DNA of 42,851 bases from NCBI RefSeq assembly GCF_010435965.1, contig NZ_JAAGAA010000018.1, forward strand, positions 1 through 42,851. Direction: 5' to 3'. Below are positions 23,726 to 32,075 of the stretch, piece by piece. Position 1 is the stretch's first letter. The number at the start of each line of letters is the position of its first letter. The translations under genes and the position numbers were made by a program. Origin of the DNA: Crenobacter caeni. GTDB taxonomy: Bacteria > Pseudomonadota > Gammaproteobacteria > Burkholderiales > Chromobacteriaceae. The notes under the pieces were generated by a model. That model did no database searches and was not told the origin of the DNA. It worked only from the letters and a program-made list of their open reading frames with translations.

Positions 23726-26563
23726 ATGCTGTCCGAAGCTTACCGCGAATTCGTCCGCCGCCTCGCCGGCCACCTCGATGCGCGGCGTATCCATACCGAC
23801 CCGCTCTCCACGCTGGCCTACGGCACCGACGCGTCGTGCTACCGGCTGAACCCGCAGGTGGTGGTGCGCGTGACAAGCGAGGCCGAGGTGCAGACGGTGC
23901 TCGCCGCGGCGCGCGACTTGTCGCTGCCGGTGACCTTCCGCGCGGCGGGCACCTCGCTGTCCGGGCAGGCGGTGAGCGACTCCATCCTGATGGTTGCGAC
24001 CGACGGCTGGAAGGGCTGCGAGGTGCTGGACGGCGGTGCGCGCATCCGTCTGCAGCCGGGGGTGGTCGGCGCGGTCGCCAACGCCTCGCTCGCGCCTTAC
24101 GGGCGCAAGATCGGGCCGGACCCGGCGACCATAGGCGCGGCGATGATAGGCGGCATCGTCGCCAACAATTCGAGCGGGATGTGCTGCGGCACCGCGCAGA
24201 ACAGCTACCGCACCGTCGAGAGCCTGCGCCTGATCCTCGCCGACGGCAGCCTGCTCGACACCGCCGACGCGGATAGCGTCGCCGGATTCCGCGAGCGCCA
24301 CGCTGGCCTGCTCTCCGGGCTCGCCGCGCTGTCGGCGCGGGTGCGGGCCGATGCGGCGCTGGCCGCGCGGATCGCGCGCAAGTACAAGATGAAGAACACC
24401 ACCGGCTACAGCCTGAACGCGCTGGTCGATTTTGACGACCCGCTGCAGATGCTGCTGCGCCTGATGATAGGCAGCGAAGGGACGCTGGGTTTTGTCAGCG
24501 AGGTGGTGTACCGCACGGTCGAGGAGTTGCCGTGCAAGGCGAGCGCGCTGGTGTGCTACCCGGACATCCACGCCGCGTGCCGGGTGGTCGCGTTGCTCGC
24601 CGGCCACAAGGACGTGGTCGCCGCCGCCGAACTGCTCGACCGTGCGAGCCTGCGCTCGGTCGAACACAAGGCGGGCGTGCCTGGCCATATCGCCGAACTG
24701 CCGGACGGCGCGGCCGCCTTGCTGGTCGAGACGCGCGCCGCCGACGCGTCAGCGCTGGCCGGACAGGTTGCAGAGGTCAGCGGCTGGCTCGCCAGCGCGC
24801 CGGTGCTGGGCGAGGTCGCGTTCACCGACGATGCGGCCGAGAGCGCGCGGCTGTGGGCGATCCGCAAGGGAATGTTCCCCAGCGTCGGCGCCATGCGCGA
24901 GATCGGTACCACGGTGATCATCGAGGACGTAGTGTTCCCGGTCGACGCGCTGGCCGACGGTACGCTGGCCCTGCAGGCCTTGTTCGACAAGCATGGCTAC
25001 CGTGACGCGATCATCTTCGGGCACGCGCTGGAGGGCAACCTGCACTTCGTGTTCACGCCGGATTTCGCCCAAGGGGACAGCGCCGCGCGCTACGAGGCTT
25101 TCCTGGATGACGTCTGCCATCTGGTCGCGGTCGAATACGAGGGCGCGGTCAAGGCCGAGCACGGTACCGGGCGCAATATGGCGCCGTTTGTCGAGCTGGA
25201 GTGGGGGCGCGACGCGTACCAGGTGATGCGCGAGATCAAGGCGCTGTTCGACCCGCAGGGCCTGCTCAACCCCGACGTGATCCTGAGCGGCGACCCCCGC
25301 TTGCACATGAAGCACCTGAAGGCGCTGCCGGCGACCGACGCCATCGTCGACCGCTGCATCGAATGCGGCTTCTGCGAGGGGCAGTGCCCGAGCCGCGCGC
25401 TGACGCTGACGCCGCGCCAGCGCATCGTCGCCCGCCGCGAGATCGCGCGGCTGGCGGGCGACGGCGAAGACCCGGCACGGCTCGCCTGCCTCGAGGCGGA
25501 CTACGTGTACGCGGGCGAGGAGACCTGCGCCGCGTGCGGCTTGTGCGCGACGGTGTGTCCGGTCGGCATCAATACCGGCGAACTCACCCTCAAGCTGCGC
25601 GGCCAGCGGCTGGGCGAGGGCGGCGCGCGTGCCGCCGCCAGTGTCGCCCGCCACTACGGCGCCGCGCTCGGCGCCGCCCGCGGCGCGCTGGGGGCGGTGT
25701 CCGCGCTGCGCACGGTAGCGGGGGACAAGGCCAGCGGCCGCCTGTTTGCCGGCGCGCGCGCGCTGTTCGGTCGCAAGGTGCCGCATTTCTCGCCGTCCTT
25801 CCCGCGCGGCGGGCGTTTCGAGCCGAAAACGGGCGTGGCGGGCAGCGCGCGCAAGGTGGTCTACCTGCCGTCCTGCCTGACCCGCGCGATGGCACCGGGC
25901 GACGCCGGCGCGCGCACGGTCGGCGACACGGTGACCTCGGTGCTCGCCAAGGCGGGTTATGCGGTGCTTTACCCGCAGGACCTGTCAGGGCTGTGCTGCG
26001 GCACGCCGTTCAAGTCCAAGGGGGCGGCGGCGGTCGCCGCGGACAAGCTCGCCGAACTATCGGCCGCGCTGTTTGACGCGAGCGAGGGCGGGCGCTGGCC
26101 GATTGTCGTCGACAACGGCGTGTGCACGGCGGCATTGCTCGACGGCCTGGCCGACGCCCGGCTCAAGGTGTACGACGTGACGCGCTTCGTGCTCGAGGTG
26201 GCGTCCGAGTGGCTCGTCTTCGAGCCGCAGGACGAGAAGGTCGCGCTGCACGTGGTGTGTTCGATGCGGCGCACCGGCCACGCTGGCGTGCTGAACGCGC
26301 TGGCACGCCGCTGCGCGCGCGAGGTGGTCGAGCCCGCCGGCGTCACCTGCTGCGGCTTTGCCGGCGACAAGGGCTTCAGCCACCCCGAACTCAACGCGTC
26401 GGCGCTCGCCACGCTCAGGGAAGAGGTGGCCGGCTGCGTGGCCGGCTACAGCAACAGCGCGACCTGCGAGGTCGGTCTCTCCGAGCATTCGGGCCTCAGC
26501 TACCGCCACCTGATGGTGCTGGTCGACCGCGCGACGCGTGCGAAGGCGGATAACGCGCAATAA
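23726..26563 (+). CDS. FAD/Fe-S D-lactate dehydrogenase-like oxidoreductase
   Basis: A 945-residue membrane-associated or cytosolic 2-hydroxyacid dehydrogenase with fused domains. The FAD-binding PCMH domain is residues 35-270 (TFRAAGTSLSGQAV, ATIGAAMIGGIVANNSSGM), the FAD-oxidase C-terminal domain about 280-530 (GHALEGNLHF, KAEHGTGRNMAPFVE). Two 4Fe-4S motifs follow near residues 550 and 600 (CIECGFCEGQCP, CAACGLCATVCP), then two CCG-type cysteine-rich domains (LCCGTPFKSKG, TCCGFAGDKGF). This is the architecture of quinone-linked D-lactate (Dld-II type) or D-2-hydroxyglutarate dehydrogenases. AGGGG precedes the ATG at 23726. Monocistronic, with its own terminator. Confidence 0.9.
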   Translation: MLSEAYREFVRRLAGHLDARRIHTDPLSTLAYGTDASCYRLNPQVVVRVTSEAEVQTVLAAARDLSLPVTFRAAGTSLSGQAVSDSILMVATDGWKGCEVLDGGARIRLQPGVVGAVANASLAPYGRKIGPDPATIGAAMIGGIVANNSSGMCCGTAQNSYRTVESLRLILADGSLLDTADADSVAGFRERHAGLLSGLAALSARVRADAALAARIARKYKMKNTTGYSLNALVDFDDPLQMLLRLMIGSEGTLGFVSEVVYRTVEELPCKASALVCYPDIHAACRVVALLAGHKDVVAAAELLDRASLRSVEHKAGVPGHIAELPDGAAALLVETRAADASALAGQVAEVSGWLASAPVLGEVAFTDDAAESARLWAIRKGMFPSVGAMREIGTTVIIEDVVFPVDALADGTLALQALFDKHGYRDAIIFGHALEGNLHFVFTPDFAQGDSAARYEAFLDDVCHLVAVEYEGAVKAEHGTGRNMAPFVELEWGRDAYQVMREIKALFDPQGLLNPDVILSGDPRLHMKHLKALPATDAIVDRCIECGFCEGQCPSRALTLTPRQRIVARREIARLAGDGEDPARLACLEADYVYAGEETCAACGLCATVCPVGINTGELTLKLRGQRLGEGGARAAASVARHYGAALGAARGALGAVSALRTVAGDKASGRLFAGARALFGRKVPHFSPSFPRGGRFEPKTGVAGSARKVVYLPSCLTRAMAPGDAGARTVGDTVTSVLAKAGYAVLYPQDLSGLCCGTPFKSKGAAAVAADKLAELSAALFDASEGGRWPIVVDNGVCTAALLDGLADARLKVYDVTRFVLEVASEWLVFEPQDEKVALHVVCSMRRTGHAGVLNALARRCAREVVEPAGVTCCGFAGDKGFSHPELNASALATLREEVAGCVAGYSNSATCEVGLSEHSGLSYRHLMVLVDRATRAKADNAQ

Positions 26564-26592
26564 AAAAGGCAGACGCGACGCGTCTGCCTTTT
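26564..26592. terminator. Bidirectional intrinsic terminator
   Basis: AAAAGGCAGACG (26564-26575) pairs perfectly with CGTCTGCCTTTT (26581-26592) around 5 nt. It ends the dehydrogenase transcript and also the leftward small gene at 26607. Confidence 0.9.
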
Positions 26593-26606
26593 CGGGCGAG
26601 GGCCGT

Positions 26607-26780
26607 TCAGCTGAGGTTGAACGGCGACTTGCTGTAGAAGGGGTTGAACAGTGGCACCCGTTCGGCTTCGCCGGCCTGCTTGAACTCGGCGGCGACGTCG
26701 CCCCTCAGGTAGGCCAGTGCGCCGCCGACAATCGGCAGCACGAAAAAGTAGACCAGCGCGCACGCGACCAGAGTCGTCAT
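26607..26780 (-). CDS. 57-residue membrane protein, unknown
   Basis: A short gene on the minus strand encoding MTTLVACALVYFFVLPIVGG, then ALAYLRGDVAAEFKQ and ending FNPFYSKSPFNLS. One hydrophobic segment covers residues 4-24; the rest is a polar tail with a notable aromatic/Pro C-terminus. The ATG is preceded by a strong AGGAGAG at good spacing, the frame has the host's GC-rich codon pattern, and the gene is framed by terminators at 26564-26592 and 26874-26899. These features argue that it is real. It lies downstream of the uracil permease gene on the same strand, but behind a terminator. No family recognised. Confidence 0.7.
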   Translation of the reverse strand: MTTLVACALVYFFVLPIVGGALAYLRGDVAAEFKQAGEAERVPLFNPFYSKSPFNLS

Positions 26781-26873
26781 TTTATCTCTCCTGTGATGGA
26801 GGGATTGTCTTTTTAAAACAGTCGTTTGTCTTTCTCATTGCCGACATCGGCGGCCAGCGGCGCGACATGCCCC

Positions 26874-26899
26874 GCGCGGCCGGTGTATTCCGGCCGCGC
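26874..26899 (-). terminator. Stem-loop after uracil permease
   Basis: Perfect 10-bp stem GCGCGGCCGG / CCGGCCGCGC with loop tgtatt, 12 bp beyond the uraA stop on the minus strand; the T-tract is absent. Confidence 0.6.
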
Positions 26900-26910
26900 A
26901 GGGCAGGGGC

Positions 26911-28155
26911 TCAGACGTCCTGGCCTTCGACGATGCCTTCGTGTGCGGCCGACTTCATTGGCAGGATCAGGTTGAGCACGATGGCGAGCACCGAGCACAG
27001 GCCGACGCCGACCAGGCTGAACGAGCCGATCTTCAGTTCGAGCGCGCCGATGCCGGCGGTCAGCACCACCGAAATGATCACCAGGTTGCGCGGCTCCATC
27101 AGGTCGACTTTGGATTCGATCAGCGTCTTCAGGCCGATCGACGCGATGGTGCCGAACAAGAGCACCATGATGCCGCCCATCACCGGCATCGGGATCGACT
27201 GCAGCAGCGCGTTGAACTTGCCGAAGAACGCCATGCAGATGGCGAACAGCGCCGCCCACGTCATGATGCGCGGGTTGAAGTTGCGGGTGATCATCACCGC
27301 GCCGGTCACTTCGGCGTAGGTGGTTACCGGCGGGCCGCCGACCAGACCGGCGAAGCACACGCCCAGGCCGTCGCCGGCCAGCGTGCGGTGCAGGCCCGGC
27401 GTCTTGGTGTAGTCCTTGCCGGTCACGCCGCCGATCGCCATCACGCCGCCGATATGCTCGATGGCCGGGGCGATCGCCACCGGCAGCATGAACATCGCCG
27501 CCGCCCAGTTCACCTCGGGCGAGTGGAACTCGGGGATGGCGAACCACGGGGCGTTGGCGATCTTGGCGAAGTCGACCGCGCCCATGAAGGCTGCGGCGAT
27601 ATAACCGACGGTGACGCCGGCCAGGATCGGCACCAGGCGGAACATGCCGCGCGCGAAGATCGACACCACGATGGTGGTGGTCAGCGAGATCGCCGCCAGC
27701 AACAGCGAGCTCTCGTACGGCATCACCTGCGCGCCACCGGCGCGGCCCATCGCCATATTCGACGCGGCGCCGGCGACCGACAGGCCGATGATCATGATGA
27801 CCGGGCCGATTACCACCGGCGGCAGCAGGCGGTTGACCAGTTCCATGCCGCGCCAGCGCACGATGGCGGCGACCACGAAGTACATGAAGCCTGCACAAAA
27901 CAGGCCGAACATGGTCGCGCCCATGCCCCAGGTCTGCATCGAGTAGATGATCGGGCCGATGAAGGCGAAGCTCGACCCCAGGAAGATCGGCACCGAGAAG
28001 CCGGTAATGAGCTGGAACAGCAGCGTGCCGACGCCGGCGCCCAGCAGTGCCATCGCCGGGTTGAGCCCGGTGAGCAGCGGCACCAGCACCAGCGCGCCGA
28101 AGGCGACGAACAGGATCTGCGCCCCCGACACCGCCTGTTTCACGTGTTGAAACAT
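26911..28155 (-). CDS. uraA: Uracil permease (NCS2 family)
   Basis: A 414-residue NCS2/UraA-type nucleobase-cation symporter with about 14 hydrophobic segments. Family landmarks: LLTGLNPAMALLGAGVGTLLFQ early, GSSFAFIGP, the substrate-binding Glu region AIAPAIEHIGGVMAIGG near residue 240, GLVGGPPVTTYAEVTGAV near 290 and IPMPVMGGIMVLLFGTIASIG near 335. It imports uracil with protons for salvage by upp, the upstream gene. The start at 28155 is preceded by AAGGGGAAA; longer N-termini would be basic and non-membrane. Downstream of the upp terminator, so expressed by read-through or its own promoter. Confidence 0.92.
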   Translation of the reverse strand: MFQHVKQAVSGAQILFVAFGALVLVPLLTGLNPAMALLGAGVGTLLFQLITGFSVPIFLGSSFAFIGPIIYSMQTWGMGATMFGLFCAGFMYFVVAAIVRWRGMELVNRLLPPVVIGPVIMIIGLSVAGAASNMAMGRAGGAQVMPYESSLLLAAISLTTTIVVSIFARGMFRLVPILAGVTVGYIAAAFMGAVDFAKIANAPWFAIPEFHSPEVNWAAAMFMLPVAIAPAIEHIGGVMAIGGVTGKDYTKTPGLHRTLAGDGLGVCFAGLVGGPPVTTYAEVTGAVMITRNFNPRIMTWAALFAICMAFFGKFNALLQSIPMPVMGGIMVLLFGTIASIGLKTLIESKVDLMEPRNLVIISVVLTAGIGALELKIGSFSLVGVGLCSVLAIVLNLILPMKSAAHEGIVEGQDV

Positions 28156-28188
28156 GGTTTTCCCCTTGTGTTGTAAATGGTGGTTCTC

Positions 28189-28221
28189 AAAAAAACGCCG
28201 CCTGCGAAGCGGGCGGCGTTT
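28189..28221 (-). terminator. Intrinsic terminator between upp and uraA
   Basis: On the minus strand, AAACGCCGCC pairs with GGCGGCGTTT around 9 nt and is followed by a run of seven T (28195-28189). Partial read-through could tune uraA relative to upp. Confidence 0.85.
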
Positions 28222-28239
28222 GATATGCAATGACTGTGC

Positions 28240-28872
28240 TCAGGCGTGCTTGGTGCCGAAGATCTTGTCGCCGGCGTCGCCCAGGCCCGGGATGATGTAG
28301 CCGTTCTCGTTGAGGTGGCTGTCCAGCGAAGCGGTAACGATCTCGACGTCCGGGTGCGCGTCGTTGACGGCCTTCACGCCTTCGGGGGCGGCGACCATCA
28401 CCACCGCCTTGATCTGCTTGCAGCCCTTGCGCTTCAGAAGCTCGATGGTCGCGTTCATCGAGCCGCCGGTGGCGAGCATCGGGTCGATCACGATCGCGAT
28501 GCGCTCGTCCAGGCTATCGACGAACTTGTCGAAGTAGGGCACCGGCTCCAGCGTCTCTTCGTTGCGGTAGAGGCCGACCACGCTGATCTTGGCCGACGGC
28601 ACCAGGTCGAGCACGCCGTCGAGCATGCCGAGGCCGGCGCGCAGGATGGGCACCACGGTGACCTTCTTGCCCTTGATCTGTTCGATGTCGATCGGGCCGC
28701 ACCAGCCGTCGATGGTGACGGATTCCAGCTCGAAGTCGCGGGTCGCCTCGTAGGCGAGCAGACGCGCGAGTTCGTGGGTGAGCTGGCGGAACTTCATGGT
28801 GCTGATGTCGCCCTCGCGCAGCAGACCGAGCTTGTGCTGAACCAGCGGGTGTTTGACGACGGTGATGTTCAT
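28240..28872 (-). CDS. upp: Uracil phosphoribosyltransferase
   Basis: A 210-residue enzyme that converts uracil plus PRPP to UMP. It starts [19 protein letters not shown], has the PRPP-binding motif [19 protein letters not shown] near residue 130 and the uracil-binding C-terminal region [20 protein letters not shown]. Length and order match E. coli Upp. A TAGAAT -10-like hexamer is seen on the minus strand at 28987-28982, about 110 bp upstream, so the mRNA likely has a leader. It precedes uraA, the usual salvage pairing. Confidence 0.95.
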   Translation of the reverse strand: MNITVVKHPLVQHKLGLLREGDISTMKFRQLTHELARLLAYEATRDFELESVTIDGWCGPIDIEQIKGKKVTVVPILRAGLGMLDGVLDLVPSAKISVVGLYRNEETLEPVPYFDKFVDSLDERIAIVIDPMLATGGSMNATIELLKRKGCKQIKAVVMVAAPEGVKAVNDAHPDVEIVTASLDSHLNENGYIIPGLGDAGDKIFGTKHA

Positions 28873-29040
28873 GGCGTGCCCTTGTGAAAAAGCTGCGTCT
28901 CCAGCGCCGTCAGGCGGCGGGATCGGCAGCTTTCGATGTGCAAAACCGGCTGCGCAGGGCGCAACCGGTCGAATGGGGCGTATTCTAGCGCAACTTTCCC
29001 ACCAAAATCCATATGGATTTGGTAGCAGATGCGCGCGATG

Positions 29041-29367
29041 TCAGGCGGGTCGCTTGGCGAGCGCTTCCAGCATCTGCTGCAGCTCGCCGCTCTGGTAGAG
29101 CTCGGTCATGATGTCCGAGCCGCCGACGAATTCGCCGCCGATGTAGAGCTGGGGGATGGTCGGCCAGCTCGCGTAGTCCTTGATGCCCTGGCGCACGTCC
29201 GGGTCGAGCAGCACGTCGACCGCCTTGAAGTCGGCGACGCCGCACGCCTTGAGGATCTGTACCGCGCGTGCGGAGAAGCCGCACTGCGGGAAGGTCGGCG
29301 AGCCTTTCATGTAGAGCACGACCGGATTCTGGGTGACGGTGTCGCGGATGGTGTCCTGGATGTTCAT
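29041..29367 (-). CDS. grxD: Monothiol glutaredoxin Grx4
   Basis: A 108-residue CGFS-type glutaredoxin. The motif is Cys29-Gly-Phe-Ser in FPQCGFSARAVQIL, with Lys21 in YMKGSP for glutathione contact, WPTIPQLYIGGEFVGG (the TIPQ cis-proline loop) and GGSDI. Such proteins bind and deliver 2Fe-2S clusters, often with BolA. Single gene, GGGAACACC before the ATG as a weak ribosome site. Located between upp and clc on the same strand. Confidence 0.94.
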   Translation of the reverse strand: MNIQDTIRDTVTQNPVVLYMKGSPTFPQCGFSARAVQILKACGVADFKAVDVLLDPDVRQGIKDYASWPTIPQLYIGGEFVGGSDIMTELYQSGELQQMLEALAKRPA

Positions 29368-29447
29368 GGTGTTCCCTTTATTGTGGTCTGGCGCCCGAAT
29401 ACCCGAGCTGGTCGGTTGGAAATTCTAGCCTTGCCATGGCATCCGGG

Positions 29448-30800
29448 TCAATTTGCCGGGGTGCGCGCCGCGCGCAGCGTGCGCAGCAGTATCCGCGCCT
29501 GCGCGTCGTACAGCGAGTGCCGGTTGAAGAGGCGCGACACCGCGGCGGCGATCAGCGCGCTGGCCATCAGCGGGATCAGCATGGTCGACGAGTCGGTCAT
29601 CTCCATCACGATCACGAAGCCGGTCACCGGTGCGCGTGTCATGCCGGCGAAGAAGGCGACCATGCCCAGCAGCACTACCGCGGTCTCCGGCTGCGAGGGC
29701 AGCCACGCGGCGACGTTCAGGCCGATGCCGGCGCCGACCGACAGCGCCGGCGCGAAGATGCCGCCGGTCGCGCCCGACAGGTAGCTCAACAGCAGGGTCG
29801 CGAGCTTGAGCAGGCCGTAGTTTTCCAGCCCTTCGGTATGGCCTTCGATGATGTCGCGTGCGCGGAAGTAGCCGGTGCCGAAGGTCACGCCGTCGTTGGC
29901 AATGCCGATGACGGCGATGGCGAGGCCGCAGGCGGCGGCAAACAGGATGGGCATGCCCCGGCGGAATTTTTCCAGCGGGCCGGGCAGCGCACCGCTCATG
30001 GCGAGGACGGCGCGGGCGGTCAGCCCGCCGGCGACGCCGCCGGCCAGCCCAGTGGCGAGGATCGCCGTCCAGCCGCGCAGGTAGTGGATGGAGACCGACG
30101 CGGTGCCGAAGTAGCTGTAGTTGCCGAGGAAGGCGTACGCGGTGAGGCCGGCGATGATCACCGAGAGCAGGATGGTCGAGCTCGCCTTCTGGTTGAAGGT
30201 GCGCCCCATCTCCTCGATCGCGAACACGATGCCGGCGAGCGGCGCGTTGAAGGCGGCGGCGACGCCGGCCGCGCTGCCGGCGAGGATCAGGCCGCGGCCG
30301 TAACCGCCGGCGCCGATGCCGCGGATGCCCAGCCGGTACTTGATCGCGGCGCCGATCTGCACGATCGGCCCCTCGTAGCCGAAGGTCGCGCCCGAGCCGA
30401 TGCCCAGCAGGGTGAGGAAGGTCTTGCCGACGGCGACCTTCAGCGTCAGGAAGCGCTCGCGCAGCAAGCTGGCGTCCGCTTCCAGCGCGGCGATGCTTTG
30501 CGGGATGCCGCCGCCGCCGGCGCCGACCAGCACGTGGCGCGACAGGTAGACCGACAGCGCGAGCCCGAGCGGAGTGATCAGCAAGGCCCAGTGCGGCGAG
30601 TGCTCGTAAACGCGGAAGAACAGTTCGTGCAGCGCGTGGCCGCCGAGGCTGAACACCACCGCGACCAAGCCGATCAGGATCGCCGCCACCCACAGTTCCA
30701 GCCGCCGTCGCCACAGCCGCAGGGTCAGGAACAGGAAACCCATGCGCCGGCTGACACGGCGGCTGGTGGCGACGATGGCAGACGGCGGCGACAAGGGCAC
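29448..30800 (-). CDS. ClC family chloride channel/antiporter
   Basis: A 450-residue ClC-fold transporter. Signature regions: GGGGIPQ near residue 95 where E. coli ClcA has GSGIP, GYEGPIVQIG near 143 (GREGP in most), FAIEEM near 190 with the proton-path Glu, and GGIFAPALSVG near 365. The gating Glu (in EGP) and inner Glu are present, suggesting H+/anion exchange, while the filter Ser is Gly. It starts with GTG at 30800, preceded by GAGGA at good spacing. The gap to the rsmB-like gene is 18 bp, so it is the last gene of a purN-DUF3108-rsmB-clc operon. Confidence 0.88.
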   Translation of the reverse strand: MPLSPPSAIVATSRRVSRRMGFLFLTLRLWRRRLELWVAAILIGLVAVVFSLGGHALHELFFRVYEHSPHWALLITPLGLALSVYLSRHVLVGAGGGGIPQSIAALEADASLLRERFLTLKVAVGKTFLTLLGIGSGATFGYEGPIVQIGAAIKYRLGIRGIGAGGYGRGLILAGSAAGVAAAFNAPLAGIVFAIEEMGRTFNQKASSTILLSVIIAGLTAYAFLGNYSYFGTASVSIHYLRGWTAILATGLAGGVAGGLTARAVLAMSGALPGPLEKFRRGMPILFAAACGLAIAVIGIANDGVTFGTGYFRARDIIEGHTEGLENYGLLKLATLLLSYLSGATGGIFAPALSVGAGIGLNVAAWLPSQPETAVVLLGMVAFFAGMTRAPVTGFVIVMEMTDSSTMLIPLMASALIAAAVSRLFNRHSLYDAQARILLRTLRAARTPAN

Positions 30801-30818
30801 GGCGGCGGCGGTCCTCTG

Positions 30819-32075
30819 TTACGGTTTGCGGGTGAGTACGGCGGCGAAGAAGCCGTCAGTCTGGTGCACGGCAGGGTTCAGTTGTAACACGTCACCGACA
30901 GCGAGCGGAATCTTTTGTTCCGCGAGCACGGCGTCGACCGGCGTCAGCTCGAAGTCGGGGTGCGCGGCGAGGAAGCCTTCGACGATGCCCATGTTTTCCT
31001 GTGGCAGCAGGCTGCACGTCGCGTACACCAGACGGCCGCCTGGGGCCACCAGCCGTGCGGCGGAGGCGAGGATGGACGCCTGCTTGACGTTCAGCTCGGC
31101 GATCGATTCCGGGCTCTGCCGGTACTTGAGGTCGGGGTTGCGCCTGAGCGTGCCCAGCCCCGAGCACGGCGCGTCGACCAGCACCCGCTGCGCCTTGCCG
31201 GCCAGGCGTTTGACCTTCACGTCGTTCTCGTGCGCGATCAGCGTCGGGTGCACGTTGGAGAGGCCGGAGCGCGCGAGGCGCGGCTTGAGGTTGGCCAGGC
31301 GCTTCTCGGAGACGTCGAACGCGTAGAGGCGGCCGGTCGAGTTCATCTGTGCACCCAGCAGCAGCGTCTTGCCGCCGGCACCGGCGCAGAAGTCGACCAC
31401 CATCTCGCCGCGGCGCGCGCCGGTGATCAGCCCCAGCAGCTGGCTGCCCTCGTCCTGCACCTCGATCTCGCCGCGCAGGAAGCATTCGTGGCGGTTGATC
31501 GACGGCTTGCCGGCCAGACGAATGCCCAGCGGCGAGTAAGGCGTCGCCTCGGCTTCGAAGCCCTCGTCGCGCAACAGGTCGAGCACCTGCGCGCGGCGCG
31601 CCTTCAGCGTGTTCACGCGCAGGTCGAGCGGTGCCGGCTGCATCAGCGCGCGGCCCAGCGCGATGACCGCTTCTTCGTCCTGGTCGGCCAGCCGCTCGAT
31701 GATCCAGGCAGGCAGCTCGGCGCGCGCTGCCAGGCTGTCCGGCTGCGTCTTGCCTTTGACGGCGGCAAGCCAGGTCTTCTCGTCCTCGTTCACCGCCTCG
31801 CCGAACTCCTTGATATTGGTGCCCCACAGCTTGGCCATCGCGACCAAGAGCAGGTGGCGCGCGTTCGGCTTTTTCGGTGCGCACCAGGCGCGCAGCGTCT
31901 CCAGCCGGCGCAGGATGGTGAAGCTCGCCTCGGCGATCACGTGGCGGTCGTTGGCGCCCAGTTCGCGGTGTTCGCGGAACCAGCCGGAGAGCACGGCGTC
32001 GGCGGGGCTTTCGAAGCGCAGCATCTTCTCGAGGACGCGCACGGTCTGCTGGAACTGCAGCGGATTAATTTTCAT
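30819..32075 (-). CDS. RsmB/NOP family rRNA cytosine-C5 methyltransferase
   Basis: A 418-residue SAM-dependent RNA methyltransferase. A helical N-terminal region (residues 1-170) precedes the catalytic domain: DEGSQLLGLITGARRGEMVVDFCAGAGGKTLLLG is motif I, VLVDAPCSGLGTLRRNP motif IV with the first conserved Cys, and VYATCSLLPQEN motif VI with the catalytic Cys. RsmB methylates C967 of 16S rRNA in E. coli; this protein lacks a clear NusB-like domain, so another cytosine target is possible. It starts inside the DUF3108 gene (11-nt overlap), showing translational coupling. Confidence 0.88.
   Translation of the reverse strand: MKINPLQFQQTVRVLEKMLRFESPADAVLSGWFREHRELGANDRHVIAEASFTILRRLETLRAWCAPKKPNARHLLLVAMAKLWGTNIKEFGEAVNEDEKTWLAAVKGKTQPDSLAARAELPAWIIERLADQDEEAVIALGRALMQPAPLDLRVNTLKARRAQVLDLLRDEGFEAEATPYSPLGIRLAGKPSINRHECFLRGEIEVQDEGSQLLGLITGARRGEMVVDFCAGAGGKTLLLGAQMNSTGRLYAFDVSEKRLANLKPRLARSGLSNVHPTLIAHENDVKVKRLAGKAQRVLVDAPCSGLGTLRRNPDLKYRQSPESIAELNVKQASILASAARLVAPGGRLVYATCSLLPQENMGIVEGFLAAHPDFELTPVDAVLAEQKIPLAVGDVLQLNPAVHQTDGFFAAVLTRKP

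Noticed and set aside
26813-27898. Alternative minus-strand frame overlapping uraA
   Set aside because: The uraA frame has clear NCS2 membrane motifs; the other is a His/Arg/Gly shadow.
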